64,000 bases of DNA from JAOPZW01 sp963789015 (lineage in GTDB: Bacteria > Actinomycetota > Thermoleophilia > Solirubrobacterales > Solirubrobacteraceae), in assembly GCA_963789015.1 (NCBI GenBank), contig CAWBIU010000001.1, forward strand, positions 186,001 through 250,000, read 5' to 3'. The number at the start of each line of letters is the position of its first letter. Position 1 is the first letter of the stretch. A program made the translations under genes and the position numbers. Below the pieces are notes generated by a model that worked only from the letters and a program-made list of their open reading frames with translations, made no database searches and was not told where the DNA came from. Below, in pieces: positions 48,735 to 57,455 of this stretch.

Positions 48735-49583
48735 CCGATGCCGCTCAACCAGGCGGTTCCCGGGGCGCCGGGCGGGGGCCTTGATCGCACGAGCTTCGTG
48801 CCGCTGTACTACCAGCTGCAGGAGCTGCTGAAGGAGCAGATCGAGTCGGGCGTGTGGTCGCCGGGCGAGGCGCTCCCCTCCGAGCCCGCGCTGGCGCGTC
48901 GCTACGGCATCAGCCGCGTCGTCGTCCGCCAGGCGCTGGCGATCCTCGAGGACGACCGGCAGATCGAACGCGTCAAGGGGCGCGGGACGTTCGTCGCCCA
49001 GCCGAAGCTCGACGCGCGCGCCGGCGGGCTCTCACGGCTGCTCGTCGCTCCACGCCCGCCGGCGGTGGCGATCCAGGCGCTGGACGTCCGCACGACCGAC
49101 GTGGAGGACTCGATCCGCCGCGAGCTGGGCGTCGGGGGCGAGGAGGAGGTGCTGCGGATCGCCACGCTGCTGACGATCGACCACGTCCCGGTGAGCATCA
49201 GCTACTCGTTCTTCCGCCGCGAGGAGGCGGGCTGGCTCGAGGCGGCGATCCGCCCCGGGCGCAACCTTCCGTCCGACCTCGTGCTCGGCGCCCACGGCAT
49301 CGAGCTCGCCCACTCGCGGATCGCGATCGAGACGAGCCAGTGCGGCCAGTTCGAGGCGGATCGCTTCGGCATCCCCCATCGCGCGGCGGTCTTCCTGGCG
49401 CTGTGCACGGAGTTTCGCGGCGACGGCGGGGCGACGCGCCCGTTCGAGGTCGCGCGCGTGGAGTACCGCGGCGATCTGGTGCAGTTCCGCCTCGAGGTCT
49501 CGGCCGCGCCCGCCGGCGGGATGGACGCGCTGTGGGAGCTGACCCCGCCGAGCGGTCAGGTCAGCGCTGCGACCAGCTTGTGA
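48732..49583 (+). CDS. GntR/HutC-family transcriptional regulator (UTRA domain)
   Basis: A 283-residue regulator. The N-terminal winged helix (about 20-88) reads LYYQLQELLKEQIESGVWSP, then EPALARRYGISRVVVRQALA and RVKGRGTFVAQP. The C-terminal UTRA ligand domain (about 100-260) has the usual YSFFRREEAGW and the end VARVEYRGDLVQFRLEV. It is divergent from the permease-ureohydrolase-nickel permease operon, and inverted repeats lie in both promoters, so it probably represses them until the substrate or a product appears. Start chosen from the promoter layout; an ATG two codons later is possible. Confidence 0.88.
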   Translation: MPMPLNQAVPGAPGGGLDRTSFVPLYYQLQELLKEQIESGVWSPGEALPSEPALARRYGISRVVVRQALAILEDDRQIERVKGRGTFVAQPKLDARAGGLSRLLVAPRPPAVAIQALDVRTTDVEDSIRRELGVGGEEEVLRIATLLTIDHVPVSISYSFFRREEAGWLEAAIRPGRNLPSDLVLGAHGIELAHSRIAIETSQCGQFEADRFGIPHRAAVFLALCTEFRGDGGATRPFEVARVEYRGDLVQFRLEVSAAPAGGMDALWELTPPSGQVSAATSL

Positions 49584-50290
49584 TGGCGCAGCTGCTCGGG
49601 TGGCGCGCCGCGCAGCACCCACTCGCCGCCGTCGCGGCGTGACAGCGAGCCGGCCTTCGTGAGGTCGCCGAGCGCGCTCGTGACCGTCGGGCGGTGCGCG
49701 CCGACGAGGTCGGCGAGGCGCTGGTGGCTGAGCGGCAGCGGCAGGACGATGCCGTCCGGGTGGACGCGGCCCCAGCGCTCGGCGAGGTGCCACATCGTCA
49801 GCAGCAGGCGGTCGTCGACGCGCTGGTGATGGGCGATGGCGAGCGCCACCGCGAGGTGGTGGGCGCGTCGCGTGCCGCGGTTGAAGAGCTCCAGGCCGAG
49901 CGCGGGCCACGGGACGATCCGGACCACCAGGCCGTGGTCGAGGACGGCCAGCTTCGCCGGCTCGAGCACGCTCCAGCCGACCTCGGCCTGGACGTGCGAG
50001 CCCTCGTCGTCCCACGTCCACGGGCGCATGACGTCGCCGTGCCCGAGCAGCTCGATGCAGCGGCGCCCGAGCACGTCGACCTCGCGGCTGAGCAGCCCGT
50101 CGACGATCAGGAAACCGCGATGGTGGACGGCGTCCTCGAGCGCCGGGCGAGGATCCCAGCGCCCGGGCGACAGGGTCTGGACGCGCGCGAGCGCGTCGCG
50201 ACGGGCGCGCTCGAGCTCGCCCGCGTCGAGCAGATCCGCGAGGTCGTCGTCGGCGTCGACGAGCGAGATGAGCTTGGGGTTGCCGGCCAT
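49556..50290 (-). CDS. Crp/Fnr-family regulator
   Basis: A 244-residue protein. The N-terminal half is a cyclic-nucleotide-binding-like beta roll: FLIVDGLLSREVDVLGRRCI, ELLGHGDVMRPWTW. The long helix after it reads HHLAVALAIAHHQRVDDRLL, and the C-terminal winged helix is LPLSHQRLADLVGAHRPTVT then SALGDLTKAGSLSRRDGG. The beta roll lacks the Arg/Ser phosphate-binding signature of true cAMP receptors, so another ligand is likely. No Fnr-type N-terminal cysteines are present. It starts at ATG 50290 and overlaps the GntR gene tail to tail by 28 bases. Confidence 0.85.
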   Translation of the reverse strand: MAGNPKLISLVDADDDLADLLDAGELERARRDALARVQTLSPGRWDPRPALEDAVHHRGFLIVDGLLSREVDVLGRRCIELLGHGDVMRPWTWDDEGSHVQAEVGWSVLEPAKLAVLDHGLVVRIVPWPALGLELFNRGTRRAHHLAVALAIAHHQRVDDRLLLTMWHLAERWGRVHPDGIVLPLPLSHQRLADLVGAHRPTVTSALGDLTKAGSLSRRDGGEWVLRGAPPEQLRHHKLVAALT

Positions 50291-50427
50291 GGAGGGGTGG
50301 ATACCCGGCGCAGCATGTCTGATCGCCGACGTCGTGCCGCCGACCGGAGCGCGCCGGCACCTCGGAAAGCCGGGCATACCGTGATCCGCGCGCTCGGCAC
50401 CGAGCGCTCCCACCGGAAGGAGAACCA

Positions 50428-50568
50428 GTGCTCTGGCTCATCATCGGCGTCGTCCTGCTGATCATCGCGATCGCGGGCGGCGCCATCGTCCACCCGATCT
50501 TGTTCGTCCTCGGCGTGCTGGCGCTGCTCGCCTTCTTCGCCGGGTCGCGCGGTCACGCCCGCATCTGA
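50428..50568 (+). CDS. Small hydrophobic membrane protein (46 aa)
   Basis: A 46-residue protein from GTG at 50428: MLWLIIGVVLLIIAIAGGAI, VHPILFVLGVLALLAFFAGS, then RGHARI. It consists of two hydrophobic helices joined by a Gly-Gly turn. Short hydrophobic proteins of just this form are widespread in actinobacteria and lack an assigned role. AAGGAG lies 5 bases before the start, and a comparable frame on the other strand is not present, so I consider it real. Divergent from the Crp-like gene. Confidence 0.75.
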   Translation: MLWLIIGVVLLIIAIAGGAIVHPILFVLGVLALLAFFAGSRGHARI

Positions 50569-50625
50569 CCGCGCCGGCGCCGTCCGCCCGTGGGGCGGGC
50601 GGGCGGCGCCCATCCGCGGTCGACG

Positions 50626-51777
50626 TCAGCCGGCCGTGCCCGCGGGCACCGGCGACGGCGCGCCGATCTCCTCGCGCACCCGCGCGGCCGCGCGCGACAG
50701 GGCCTTGAGCTTCTCGTAGGCGCAGAAGCGCGGCAGCGACTTCAGCCCGCAGTCCGTCGACAGGTAGACCTGCTCCGGCGAGATGTGCTCGAGCACCTTG
50801 TGGATGCGCTCGACGATCTCGTCGTCGGACTCGATGTAGAGCGTCCGGATGTCGATCACGCCGACCTGGACCTCCTTGTCCTTGGGGATGACCTCGAGCG
50901 CCTTGACGTCGACCATGTCGCGCAGCGTGAAGTCGAGCGCGTACTGCTCGACGTCCACCGCCATCCAGCGCTCGAGCACGCGCGGCAGCGCGTCCTCGAC
51001 GGCTCGGAACGTGTTGCCGTAGCCCGCGCCGAGGCAGCAGTGCCAGGCGATCTTCGCGTCGACGCCGTCGATCCACGCGTTGAGCAGCTCGAGCACCCAG
51101 TCGTTCTGGTCGTCGAGGGCGAGCATCCACGCGCCGAGGTCCTCGATCTGGATGAACTCGGCGCCGTGGGCGACGAGGTCCTTGAGGTCCTCGTTGAAGA
51201 TCGGCACGAGGTCCTCGGCGAGCGCACGCGCGTTCGTGTACGCCGAGTGCGGGTGGTTGAAGTCGACGTGGTAGGTCAGGTTCGGCGGACCGGCGCCGAC
51301 GGACACCTTGAGCGGCTTGTTGGTGAGCTTGCGCGCCGCCTCGTGCATCTCGCCGAGCCGGCCGGGGATGCCGCGCGAGACCTTCTCGGTCACCGCCGTG
51401 CCGCCCCAGTTGTGCATCCACGCCGCCTGGCTGAGGTCGCCGTTCTCGTCGGCCTCGATGGCGCGTGCGAGCGGGTTGGGGAGCTTGGCCTTCGTGAAGC
51501 CGCCGAGGCGCTCGTACCAGTACCAGACGAACGAGCCGATCCCGCCGCCGTAGTCGTCGAAGTGCATCTGCCCGTCGGTGACGATGTCGAGGCCGGCGAT
51601 CTCCTGGTCCTTGATGCACGCGGTCGTCGCGTCCCACCAGGCGTGCCAGTTCTCCTCGAGCTTCCACCACTCGAGCAGGTCCTCCCCCGCCAGCTGGTAG
51701 TGCGTGTACCAGCGCGGCTTGGGATAGGAGCCGATCATCGTCGTTGGCAGGATCGTGTCCGTCAGCTTCGTCGGCAT
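50626..51777 (-). CDS. Core MetE-like methionine synthase (C-terminal domain only)
   Basis: A 383-residue protein equivalent to the catalytic C-terminal half of cobalamin-independent methionine synthase, without the N-terminal domain that helps bind methyltetrahydrofolate. Zinc-site residues appear in AWHCCLGAGYG (His, Cys) and STDCGLKSLPR (Cys), and the substrate-binding Asp/Glu residues in QIEDLGAWML. Opening TMIGSYPKPRW is a family hallmark. Such core enzymes use other methyl donors, for example methylcobalamin or corrinoid proteins, or act on other thiols. No partner methyltransferase is adjacent, so the donor is unknown. It appears monocistronic. Confidence 0.88.
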   Translation of the reverse strand: MPTKLTDTILPTTMIGSYPKPRWYTHYQLAGEDLLEWWKLEENWHAWWDATTACIKDQEIAGLDIVTDGQMHFDDYGGGIGSFVWYWYERLGGFTKAKLPNPLARAIEADENGDLSQAAWMHNWGGTAVTEKVSRGIPGRLGEMHEAARKLTNKPLKVSVGAGPPNLTYHVDFNHPHSAYTNARALAEDLVPIFNEDLKDLVAHGAEFIQIEDLGAWMLALDDQNDWVLELLNAWIDGVDAKIAWHCCLGAGYGNTFRAVEDALPRVLERWMAVDVEQYALDFTLRDMVDVKALEVIPKDKEVQVGVIDIRTLYIESDDEIVERIHKVLEHISPEQVYLSTDCGLKSLPRFCAYEKLKALSRAAARVREEIGAPSPVPAGTAG

Positions 51778-51822
51778 GTTGCGTCCTCCGATACCGGTCG
51801 AGAACCCCCTGTCGGGCCGACC

Positions 51823-52905
51823 CTAACGAACCGCGACGAGCTCGTCGGCCAGCGCCGCGAGCGCGCTGACGCCGCTCGCCACCGGAGCCACATCGATGTA
51901 CTCGTCGAGCCGGTGGGCGTTGCCCCCGGTGGTGATCCCGACGGTCAGCCCGGGGATGCCGCGCCCGAGTGCGGCGTTGGCGTCCGTCGAGGCCGCGTCC
52001 TCCCGCGCGGGCGGCAGGCCGGCCCGCTTGCGGGCGGTGCGCACGGCCTCGAGCAGCGGGTCGTCGGCGGCGATCCGGCCCGCCGGCCGGCGCCCGACGA
52101 CCTCGACCGTCGCGTGCAGCCCGTCCTCGACGATCGACAGCACCTCGGTGGCGCGCGCGACCGCCGCCTCGAGCATCTCGACGTCCTCGGAGCGCAGGTC
52201 GATCTCGGCGTGCGCCTCCGACGCGATCGCGTTGATCACCGTGCCGCCGCGCAGCACGCCGACGTTGACCACGACTCCCGCGGCGCGCGCCTCGACGAGC
52301 GCGGGCGCAAGCGCCTCCACGAGCCCGTGGACGGCGCTCGGCGTCCCACGGTGGCCCCACGGATGGCCGCCGGGCCCGTGCACCGTCGCGCGCAGGCGCG
52401 TCGAGCCGACGGCTGTCACCTTGATCGACTCGAGCGTCAGGCCCTCGACGGCCACGAAGGCGCCGACCTCGATCTCGTCGAGCAGCGCCTTGGCGCCGCG
52501 CAGGTCGCCCATCCCCTCCTCGCCGACCGTGGCCACGAGCGCGACCGGCCGGCGCAGCTCGCGGCCGACGAGGTGGCGCCCGAGGTGCAGGAGCGATGCG
52601 ACGGCGATCGAGTTGTCGCCCAGGCCGGGCGCGGCGATCGTCCCGTCGCCCTCCTCGAAGGCGATCTCCGTGCCCTCGTCGAAGACGGTGTCGAGGTGGG
52701 CGGCGAAGACCACCGTCTCCGGGCCCTCGCCGCCGAGGCGGGCGATCACGTTGCCGATCGCGTCCATCCGCGCGGGAACGCCGGCCGCGTCGCTGAGCAT
52801 GCCGGCGACGAGCTCGCCGCGTGGGCCCTCGGCGAACGGCGGCGCCGGGACGGCGCAGATGCGGCGCGCCTCCTCGATCACGCGCGCGGCCTCGTCCGAG
52901 CTCAC
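51823..52905 (-). CDS. M20-family metallohydrolase
   Basis: A 360-residue dinuclear zinc hydrolase. Ligands: VVFAAHLDTVFDEG (His, then Asp), PGLGDNSIAVASLL (bridging Asp), VALVATVGEEGMGDL (catalytic Glu pair), and the C-terminal His in GNAHRLDEYIDV. A lid domain (about 165-285) with RATVHGPGGHPWGHRGTPSA supplies the dimer-contact His. The group includes tripeptidases, acetylornithine deacetylase-like and amidohydrolase enzymes. The gene is divergent from the ArAE-like one at 52947. Confidence 0.88.
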   Translation of the reverse strand: MSSDEAARVIEEARRICAVPAPPFAEGPRGELVAGMLSDAAGVPARMDAIGNVIARLGGEGPETVVFAAHLDTVFDEGTEIAFEEGDGTIAAPGLGDNSIAVASLLHLGRHLVGRELRRPVALVATVGEEGMGDLRGAKALLDEIEVGAFVAVEGLTLESIKVTAVGSTRLRATVHGPGGHPWGHRGTPSAVHGLVEALAPALVEARAAGVVVNVGVLRGGTVINAIASEAHAEIDLRSEDVEMLEAAVARATEVLSIVEDGLHATVEVVGRRPAGRIAADDPLLEAVRTARKRAGLPPAREDAASTDANAALGRGIPGLTVGITTGGNAHRLDEYIDVAPVASGVSALAALADELVAVR

Positions 52906-52946
52906 GCGCGCATCGTAGACGCGGCGCGGTGGGCCATAGTTGACGG

Positions 52947-54077
52947 GTGAGCTTCGCGCCGCACCCGCGCCGGAACCTGCGCCGCCTGCGCACGATGCTG
53001 TGGCCGATCCTCGAGACCGCGGGAGCGGGGATCGTCGCGTGGTACCTGGCCAAGCTCGCGCTCGGCGACCGCGAGACCGGCTTCGCCCCGATCGCCGCGG
53101 TCATCTGCCTCGGCGCGACGGTCGGCCAGCAGCGCGAGCGCGCGGCCGAGCTGATCGCCGGCGTCGTCGTCGGCGTGCTCATCGCCGACGGCCTCGTCCG
53201 GCTGATCGGGACCGGCCCGCCCCAGGTCGGCCTCATGGTCGTGCTCGCCATGGCGGCCGCGGTCCTCATCGGCGGCGGCACGCTGCTCATGACCGAGGCG
53301 GGCGTCTCGGCGATCATCATCGGCTCGTCCGAGCCCTCGACGCTCGGCCTCTTCCCCGTCCGCCCGATCGAGGCCCTGATCGGCGGCGCCGTGGCGCTCG
53401 CCGTCCATCTGCTGGTGTTCCCGCCCGACCCGCTGCTGTACGTCGGGCGCGCCGTCAACCCGGTGTTCAGCGGGCTCGGCCGCGTGCTCGAGCAGCTCGC
53501 CGAGGCGTTGCGCACGGGCGACCGCGCGCCCGCCGACCGCGCGCTCGAGCTGGCGCGGCTCATGGACGCCGACATGCGCGCGCTCGGCGACTCGCTCGCG
53601 CTCGGGCGCGAGACGGCGCGGGTCGCGCCGCTGCGCCGGCCGTCGCTCGCCGCGCTCGAGCGGCTGGAGGAGCTCGGGCACAACCTCGACTTCGCCGTGC
53701 GCAACACGCGCGTGCTGGCGCGCGAGACGGTGCGCCACCTGCGCAACGACGGCTCGCCCGTGCCCGACCTCGCCGACGCCGTCGACGACCTCGGCCAGGC
53801 GATCTGGGCGCTCGCGCGCACGTCCGACGACCCCGGCGCCCACGAGGACGCGCGCCGGCTGGCGCTCCGCGCGGGCGGGCGGGCGACCGAGGCGCTGGCC
53901 CGTCACGCCGACCTCGCGCTGATCGAGATCGCCGGCCAGGTGCGCTCGACGGCCGCCGACCTCGTGCGCGCGTCGCAGGCCGGGCTCGCCGACGGCGGTG
54001 GGCTCGCCGAGATCTCCACCGAGGAGATGCTCGCCGAGCCCGCGCCCGAACCCGAGCCGCGGCCCGGGCGCGACTAG
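52947..54077 (+). CDS. ArAE/FUSC-like membrane protein
   Basis: A 376-residue protein of the aromatic-acid exporter/FUSC type. The N-terminal half has about six helices, opening LWPILETAGAGIVAWYLAKL and with the conserved QQRERAAELIAGVVVGVLIA (the R-x-x-E/GT-like signature of the group) and PEALIGGAVALAVHLLVFPP-like final helix. The C-terminal half is cytoplasmic, helical and Ala/Arg-rich, ending in a Pro/Glu tail. Such proteins export aromatic carboxylates or unknown compounds. GTG start. It ends one base before the convergent oxidase gene. Confidence 0.8.
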   Translation: MSFAPHPRRNLRRLRTMLWPILETAGAGIVAWYLAKLALGDRETGFAPIAAVICLGATVGQQRERAAELIAGVVVGVLIADGLVRLIGTGPPQVGLMVVLAMAAAVLIGGGTLLMTEAGVSAIIIGSSEPSTLGLFPVRPIEALIGGAVALAVHLLVFPPDPLLYVGRAVNPVFSGLGRVLEQLAEALRTGDRAPADRALELARLMDADMRALGDSLALGRETARVAPLRRPSLAALERLEELGHNLDFAVRNTRVLARETVRHLRNDGSPVPDLADAVDDLGQAIWALARTSDDPGAHEDARRLALRAGGRATEALARHADLALIEIAGQVRSTAADLVRASQAGLADGGGLAEISTEEMLAEPAPEPEPRPGRD

Positions 54078-54078
54078 A

Positions 54079-55317
54079 TCAGGCGAACAGCGGCCGCAGG
54101 TGGTCGTTGAGGAAGACCCCGTCGGGGTCGAGCTCGCGGCGGATGCGGATGAACTCGTCGGCCTCCGGATAACGCGCCTGCAGGCGCTCGGGCGTGAGGA
54201 AGTGCAGCTTGCCCCAGTGCACGCGCGCGTCGAACTCGTCGAGCAGCGCGTCGACCGTGCGCAGGTAGTCCCAGTAGTCGGTGCCCGGCTTGCCCGAGAC
54301 CGAGATCACCGTCGTCGCGGTCTTGTAGTTCGGCGACAGATAGGCGTCGTCGGGCCCGACCGTGCGGACCTCGAGCGGATACACCGACTCGGGCAGGCGC
54401 GAGAGCATGAGCTCGCGCATCGCCTGCAGCGCGTCGGGCCCGCGCTCGAGCGGCACGAAGTACTCGAGCTCGTGGAAGTTGGGGTCGTAGACCATCGGAT
54501 AGATCCGGTAGCAGCGGTCGATCCGGCGCCCCTCCTCCGCGCTGTCGGGCTCGTCGGCGGTCGGCTCGTCGTAGATCTTCACGTAGCACTGGTCGGTCAT
54601 CTCGCGCCCGTGGGTGTCGAGGTTGTAGAGCTCCGCGGACTCCTCGCTCGGGAGCCAGAAGAAGCCGAAGTGGCGGTGCTCGTGGACGAGCTCGTCCCAG
54701 CGCTCCATGACCTCCTCCCACGGCCACAGGTCGACGTGCTCCTTGAGCCGGTAGGCGTCGGCGACGGCCAGCTCGAGCTCGGTGACGACGCCCAGCATCC
54801 CGACGGAGACCTGGGCCGCGCGCAGCAGCTCGGGCTCGTCCTCGCCGATCTCGCGGATCTCGCCGGACGCGGTGACCAGCCGCACGCCGCGCACGACGCC
54901 CGAGAAGCACGTGTTGCGGATGCCCGAGCCGTGCGTCGCGGTCGCGACCGCGCCCGCGATCTGCTGGGTGTCGATGTCGCCCTGGTTGCGCAGCGCCAGG
55001 CCGGCCGACCACAGCGGCTCGTAGAAGTCGTGGATCGGCGTGGCGCCCCGCGCGCGGGCGCGCTTGCGCTCGGCGTCGCTCGAGATCACGCCGCGCAGCG
55101 CGGCGACGTCGAGCAGCAGGCCGTCGGTCTGCACGATCGGGGTGAAGGAGTGCCCGGCCGCCGCGACGCGGACTCCGGCCCCGCGCCCGGCCGCCTCGCG
55201 GACGAGCGCGGCGACCTCCTCCTCGTCGCGCGGCGCGGCCGCGAAGCTCGGCGTGAAGGACTGGTTGCCGACCCAGTTCGTCCAGGCGGTGGCGGGTTGG
55301 AGCGCGATATCGGTCAC
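54079..55317 (-). CDS. FAD-linked oxidase, aldonolactone/alditol oxidase type
   Basis: A 412-residue flavoprotein. The N-terminal FAD-binding domain has RVAAAGHSFTPIVQTDGLLL, where the His of GHSF is the position to which flavin is covalently joined in this family, and the pyrophosphate region NQGDIDTQQIAGAVATATHG. The C-terminal ALO domain ends with VHWGKLHFLTPERLQARYPE, the HWxK motif of D-arabinono-1,4-lactone/L-gulonolactone oxidases, followed by the usual LDPDGVFLNDHL. It oxidises a sugar lactone or alditol with oxygen, giving H2O2. GTG start at 55317. Divergent from the ROK gene. Confidence 0.9.
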   Translation of the reverse strand: MTDIALQPATAWTNWVGNQSFTPSFAAAPRDEEEVAALVREAAGRGAGVRVAAAGHSFTPIVQTDGLLLDVAALRGVISSDAERKRARARGATPIHDFYEPLWSAGLALRNQGDIDTQQIAGAVATATHGSGIRNTCFSGVVRGVRLVTASGEIREIGEDEPELLRAAQVSVGMLGVVTELELAVADAYRLKEHVDLWPWEEVMERWDELVHEHRHFGFFWLPSEESAELYNLDTHGREMTDQCYVKIYDEPTADEPDSAEEGRRIDRCYRIYPMVYDPNFHELEYFVPLERGPDALQAMRELMLSRLPESVYPLEVRTVGPDDAYLSPNYKTATTVISVSGKPGTDYWDYLRTVDALLDEFDARVHWGKLHFLTPERLQARYPEADEFIRIRRELDPDGVFLNDHLRPLFA

Positions 55318-55372
55318 CCCGCCACCCTCCCGCAGCGTCCTGCGGCCGGTCAAGGGGGTAAGACTTGGGGCT

Positions 55373-56359
55373 ATGAGCAACGAGGGCATCCTCCGCGGCG
55401 GCATCGACCTCGGCGGCACGAAGATCCAGGCCGTGGTCGTCGACGAGCAGCACGTCGTCCGCGGCCAGTCGCGCCACGCCACCCCGACCGAGGGCGGCCC
55501 GAAGGACGTGGCCGAGGCGATGATCGCCGCGATGCGCGACGCCGCCGCCGAGGCGGGCGTCGGCACCGACGCGCTGGCCGGCATCGGCGTCGGGTCGCCG
55601 GGCGACGTGGACACCGAGCGTGGGACCGTCTCCAGCGCGCTCAACCTGCCCGACTGGGCCGGCCAGTTCCCGCTCGGCGAGGCGCTCGAGCGCGGTCTGG
55701 GCACCGGGCTGCGCCTGGGCAACGACGTCCAGGTCGCGACCGATGCCGAGTTCGAGCTCGGCGCGGGGCGCGGATACCGGTCGCTGCTCGGCGTCTTCTG
55801 GGGCACGGGCGTGGGCGGCGGCATCGTGCTCGACGGCCGGCCGTGGGTCGGCCGCGGCGCGGCCGGCGAGATCGGCCACGTCGTCGTGCGGATCGGCGGC
55901 GAGCGCTGCGGATGCGGGCGCCGCGGCTGCATGGAGGCCTATGCGGGCCGCGGCTCGATGGAGCGCCGCGCGCGCCGGGCCGTGGCCAAGGGGCACAAGA
56001 CGGCGCTCTTCGAGCTGATGGAGAAGCGCGGGCGCACGCGTCTGGCCAGCGGGATCTGGGAGCGCGCGCTCGCCCAGGGCGACCCGCTCGCCATCAAGCT
56101 CGTCGACGAGGCGATCGAGGCCCTCGGGGCCGGCGTGGCGTCGGTCCAGAACGTGCTCGACGTCGAGGCGATCGTGATCGGCGGCGGGCTCGGGATCCGC
56201 CTCGGCGAGCCCTACGCGAAGCGCATCCGCGACGCGATGCTCGCGCACCTCTTCGTCGACGGCGATCCGCCGCTCATCCAGGTCGCCGAGCTCGGCGACC
56301 TGGGCGGCGCGATCGGCGCGGCGCTGCTCGTCAGCGCCGGCGTCCGCGCCGCGGCCTGA
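55373..56359 (+). CDS. ROK-family sugar kinase (glucokinase-like)
   Basis: A 328-residue ROK protein. The ATP site is GGIDLGGTKIQAVVVDEQHV near the start, the substrate side has LRLGNDVQVATDAEFELGAG, and the zinc motif GHVVVRIGGERCGCGRRGCM followed by EAYAG carries the family's CxCGxxGCxE pattern with His of EIGH. There is no N-terminal HTH, so it is a kinase, not an NagC-like repressor. Glucose is the likely but unproven substrate. AGGGGGTAAG lies upstream. It stands alone, divergent from the oxidase. Confidence 0.9.
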   Translation: MSNEGILRGGIDLGGTKIQAVVVDEQHVVRGQSRHATPTEGGPKDVAEAMIAAMRDAAAEAGVGTDALAGIGVGSPGDVDTERGTVSSALNLPDWAGQFPLGEALERGLGTGLRLGNDVQVATDAEFELGAGRGYRSLLGVFWGTGVGGGIVLDGRPWVGRGAAGEIGHVVVRIGGERCGCGRRGCMEAYAGRGSMERRARRAVAKGHKTALFELMEKRGRTRLASGIWERALAQGDPLAIKLVDEAIEALGAGVASVQNVLDVEAIVIGGGLGIRLGEPYAKRIRDAMLAHLFVDGDPPLIQVAELGDLGGAIGAALLVSAGVRAAA

Positions 56360-56416
56360 GGCCCGTCCCCGGCCGGGAAGGCCGGCAACCCGGCATTGCT
56401 AGCGTCCCGAGACGTG

Positions 56417-57445
56417 ATGGAGATCGTCCGCCTCAGCGTCCTCGACCAGTCCCCGGTGGCCGAGGGCTCGACCGGGTCGCAGGCGCTGCGCAACACGATC
56501 GACCTCGCGCAGCACACCGAGTCGCTCGGCTACCACCGCTACTGGGTCGCCGAGCACCACGGCGGCCCGTCGCTCGCCGGCCCCTCCCCCGAGGTGCTCA
56601 TCGGCCCGATCGCCGCCGCCACCTCGACGATCCGCGTGGGCAGCGGCGGCGTGATGCTGCCGCACTACTCGCCGCTCAAGGTGGCCGAGTCCTTCAGCCT
56701 GCTCGCCGGGCTGTTCCCGGGCCGCATCGACCTCGGCATCGGCCGCGCCGCGGGCACCGACCCGATGACGACCTTCGCGCTGCAGCGCGACCGCCGCCAG
56801 GCGGCACCCGACGACTTCCCCGAGCAGCTCGCCGAGCTGCTGGCCTACTTCGACGACTCGTTCCCCGACGGCCATGCGCTGGGCCGCCTCGTCGCGACCC
56901 TGCCCGGCCGCCCCGAGCAGCCCGAGGTGTGGCTGCTGGGGTCCTCGCCGCAGAGCGCGATCTGGGCCGGCGAGCTCGGCCTCCCCTACGCCTTCGCCGA
57001 CTTCATCAACCCGGCCGGCGCGGAGATCGCCCAGCTCTACCGCGACCGCTTCCAGCCGTCCGAGCGCCTCCAGGCGCCGCGCACCGCGGTCGCCGTGTGG
57101 ACGATCGCCGCCGACGACCGCGACGAGGCGCAGCGACTGGCGGCGAGCAGCAGGATGACGTTCACGCTGCTGCGCCAGGGCCGCCTGATCCCGGTGCCGC
57201 CGGTCGAGAAGGCGCTGCGCTTCCTCGAGACGCAGGCCGCCTCCGCCGCGCCGCGCCGGCGAGCGGTCGTCGGCGATCCCACGAGCGTCCGCCGCGAGCT
57301 CGAGGCGGTGGCCGACGAGTACGGCGCCGAGGAGGTCATCGTGGTGACCATCACGTTCGACCACGAGGCCCGCCGGCGGTCGTATTCGCTCATCGCGGAC
57401 GCCTTCGCGCTGCCCGGCGCGCAGCGCCCGCGCGCTGCCGCCTGA
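56417..57445 (+). CDS. LLM-class flavin-dependent oxidoreductase
   Basis: A 342-residue luciferase-like monooxygenase of the MsnO8 type. It starts at ATG 56417 (a GTG one codon earlier is possible) and reads VRLSVLDQSPVAEGSTGSQA at the N-terminus, then YWVAEHHGGPSLAGPSPEVL, which carries the conserved EHH, and IRVGSGGVMLPHYSPLKVAE. The flavin would be FMNH2 supplied by a separate reductase. The C-terminal part (DPTSVRRELEAVADEYGAEE) is the family norm. It is in an operon with the dienelactone hydrolase gene, ten bases downstream, suggesting oxidation then hydrolysis of one compound. Confidence 0.88.
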   Translation: MEIVRLSVLDQSPVAEGSTGSQALRNTIDLAQHTESLGYHRYWVAEHHGGPSLAGPSPEVLIGPIAAATSTIRVGSGGVMLPHYSPLKVAESFSLLAGLFPGRIDLGIGRAAGTDPMTTFALQRDRRQAAPDDFPEQLAELLAYFDDSFPDGHALGRLVATLPGRPEQPEVWLLGSSPQSAIWAGELGLPYAFADFINPAGAEIAQLYRDRFQPSERLQAPRTAVAVWTIAADDRDEAQRLAASSRMTFTLLRQGRLIPVPPVEKALRFLETQAASAAPRRRAVVGDPTSVRRELEAVADEYGAEEVIVVTITFDHEARRRSYSLIADAFALPGAQRPRAAA

Positions 57446-57455
57446 GGAGGTTCCC

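Noticed and set aside
50462..53821. 1119-codon minus-strand open frame
   Set aside because: It crosses three real genes in the wrong frame and reads as Arg/Ala/Pro repeats.
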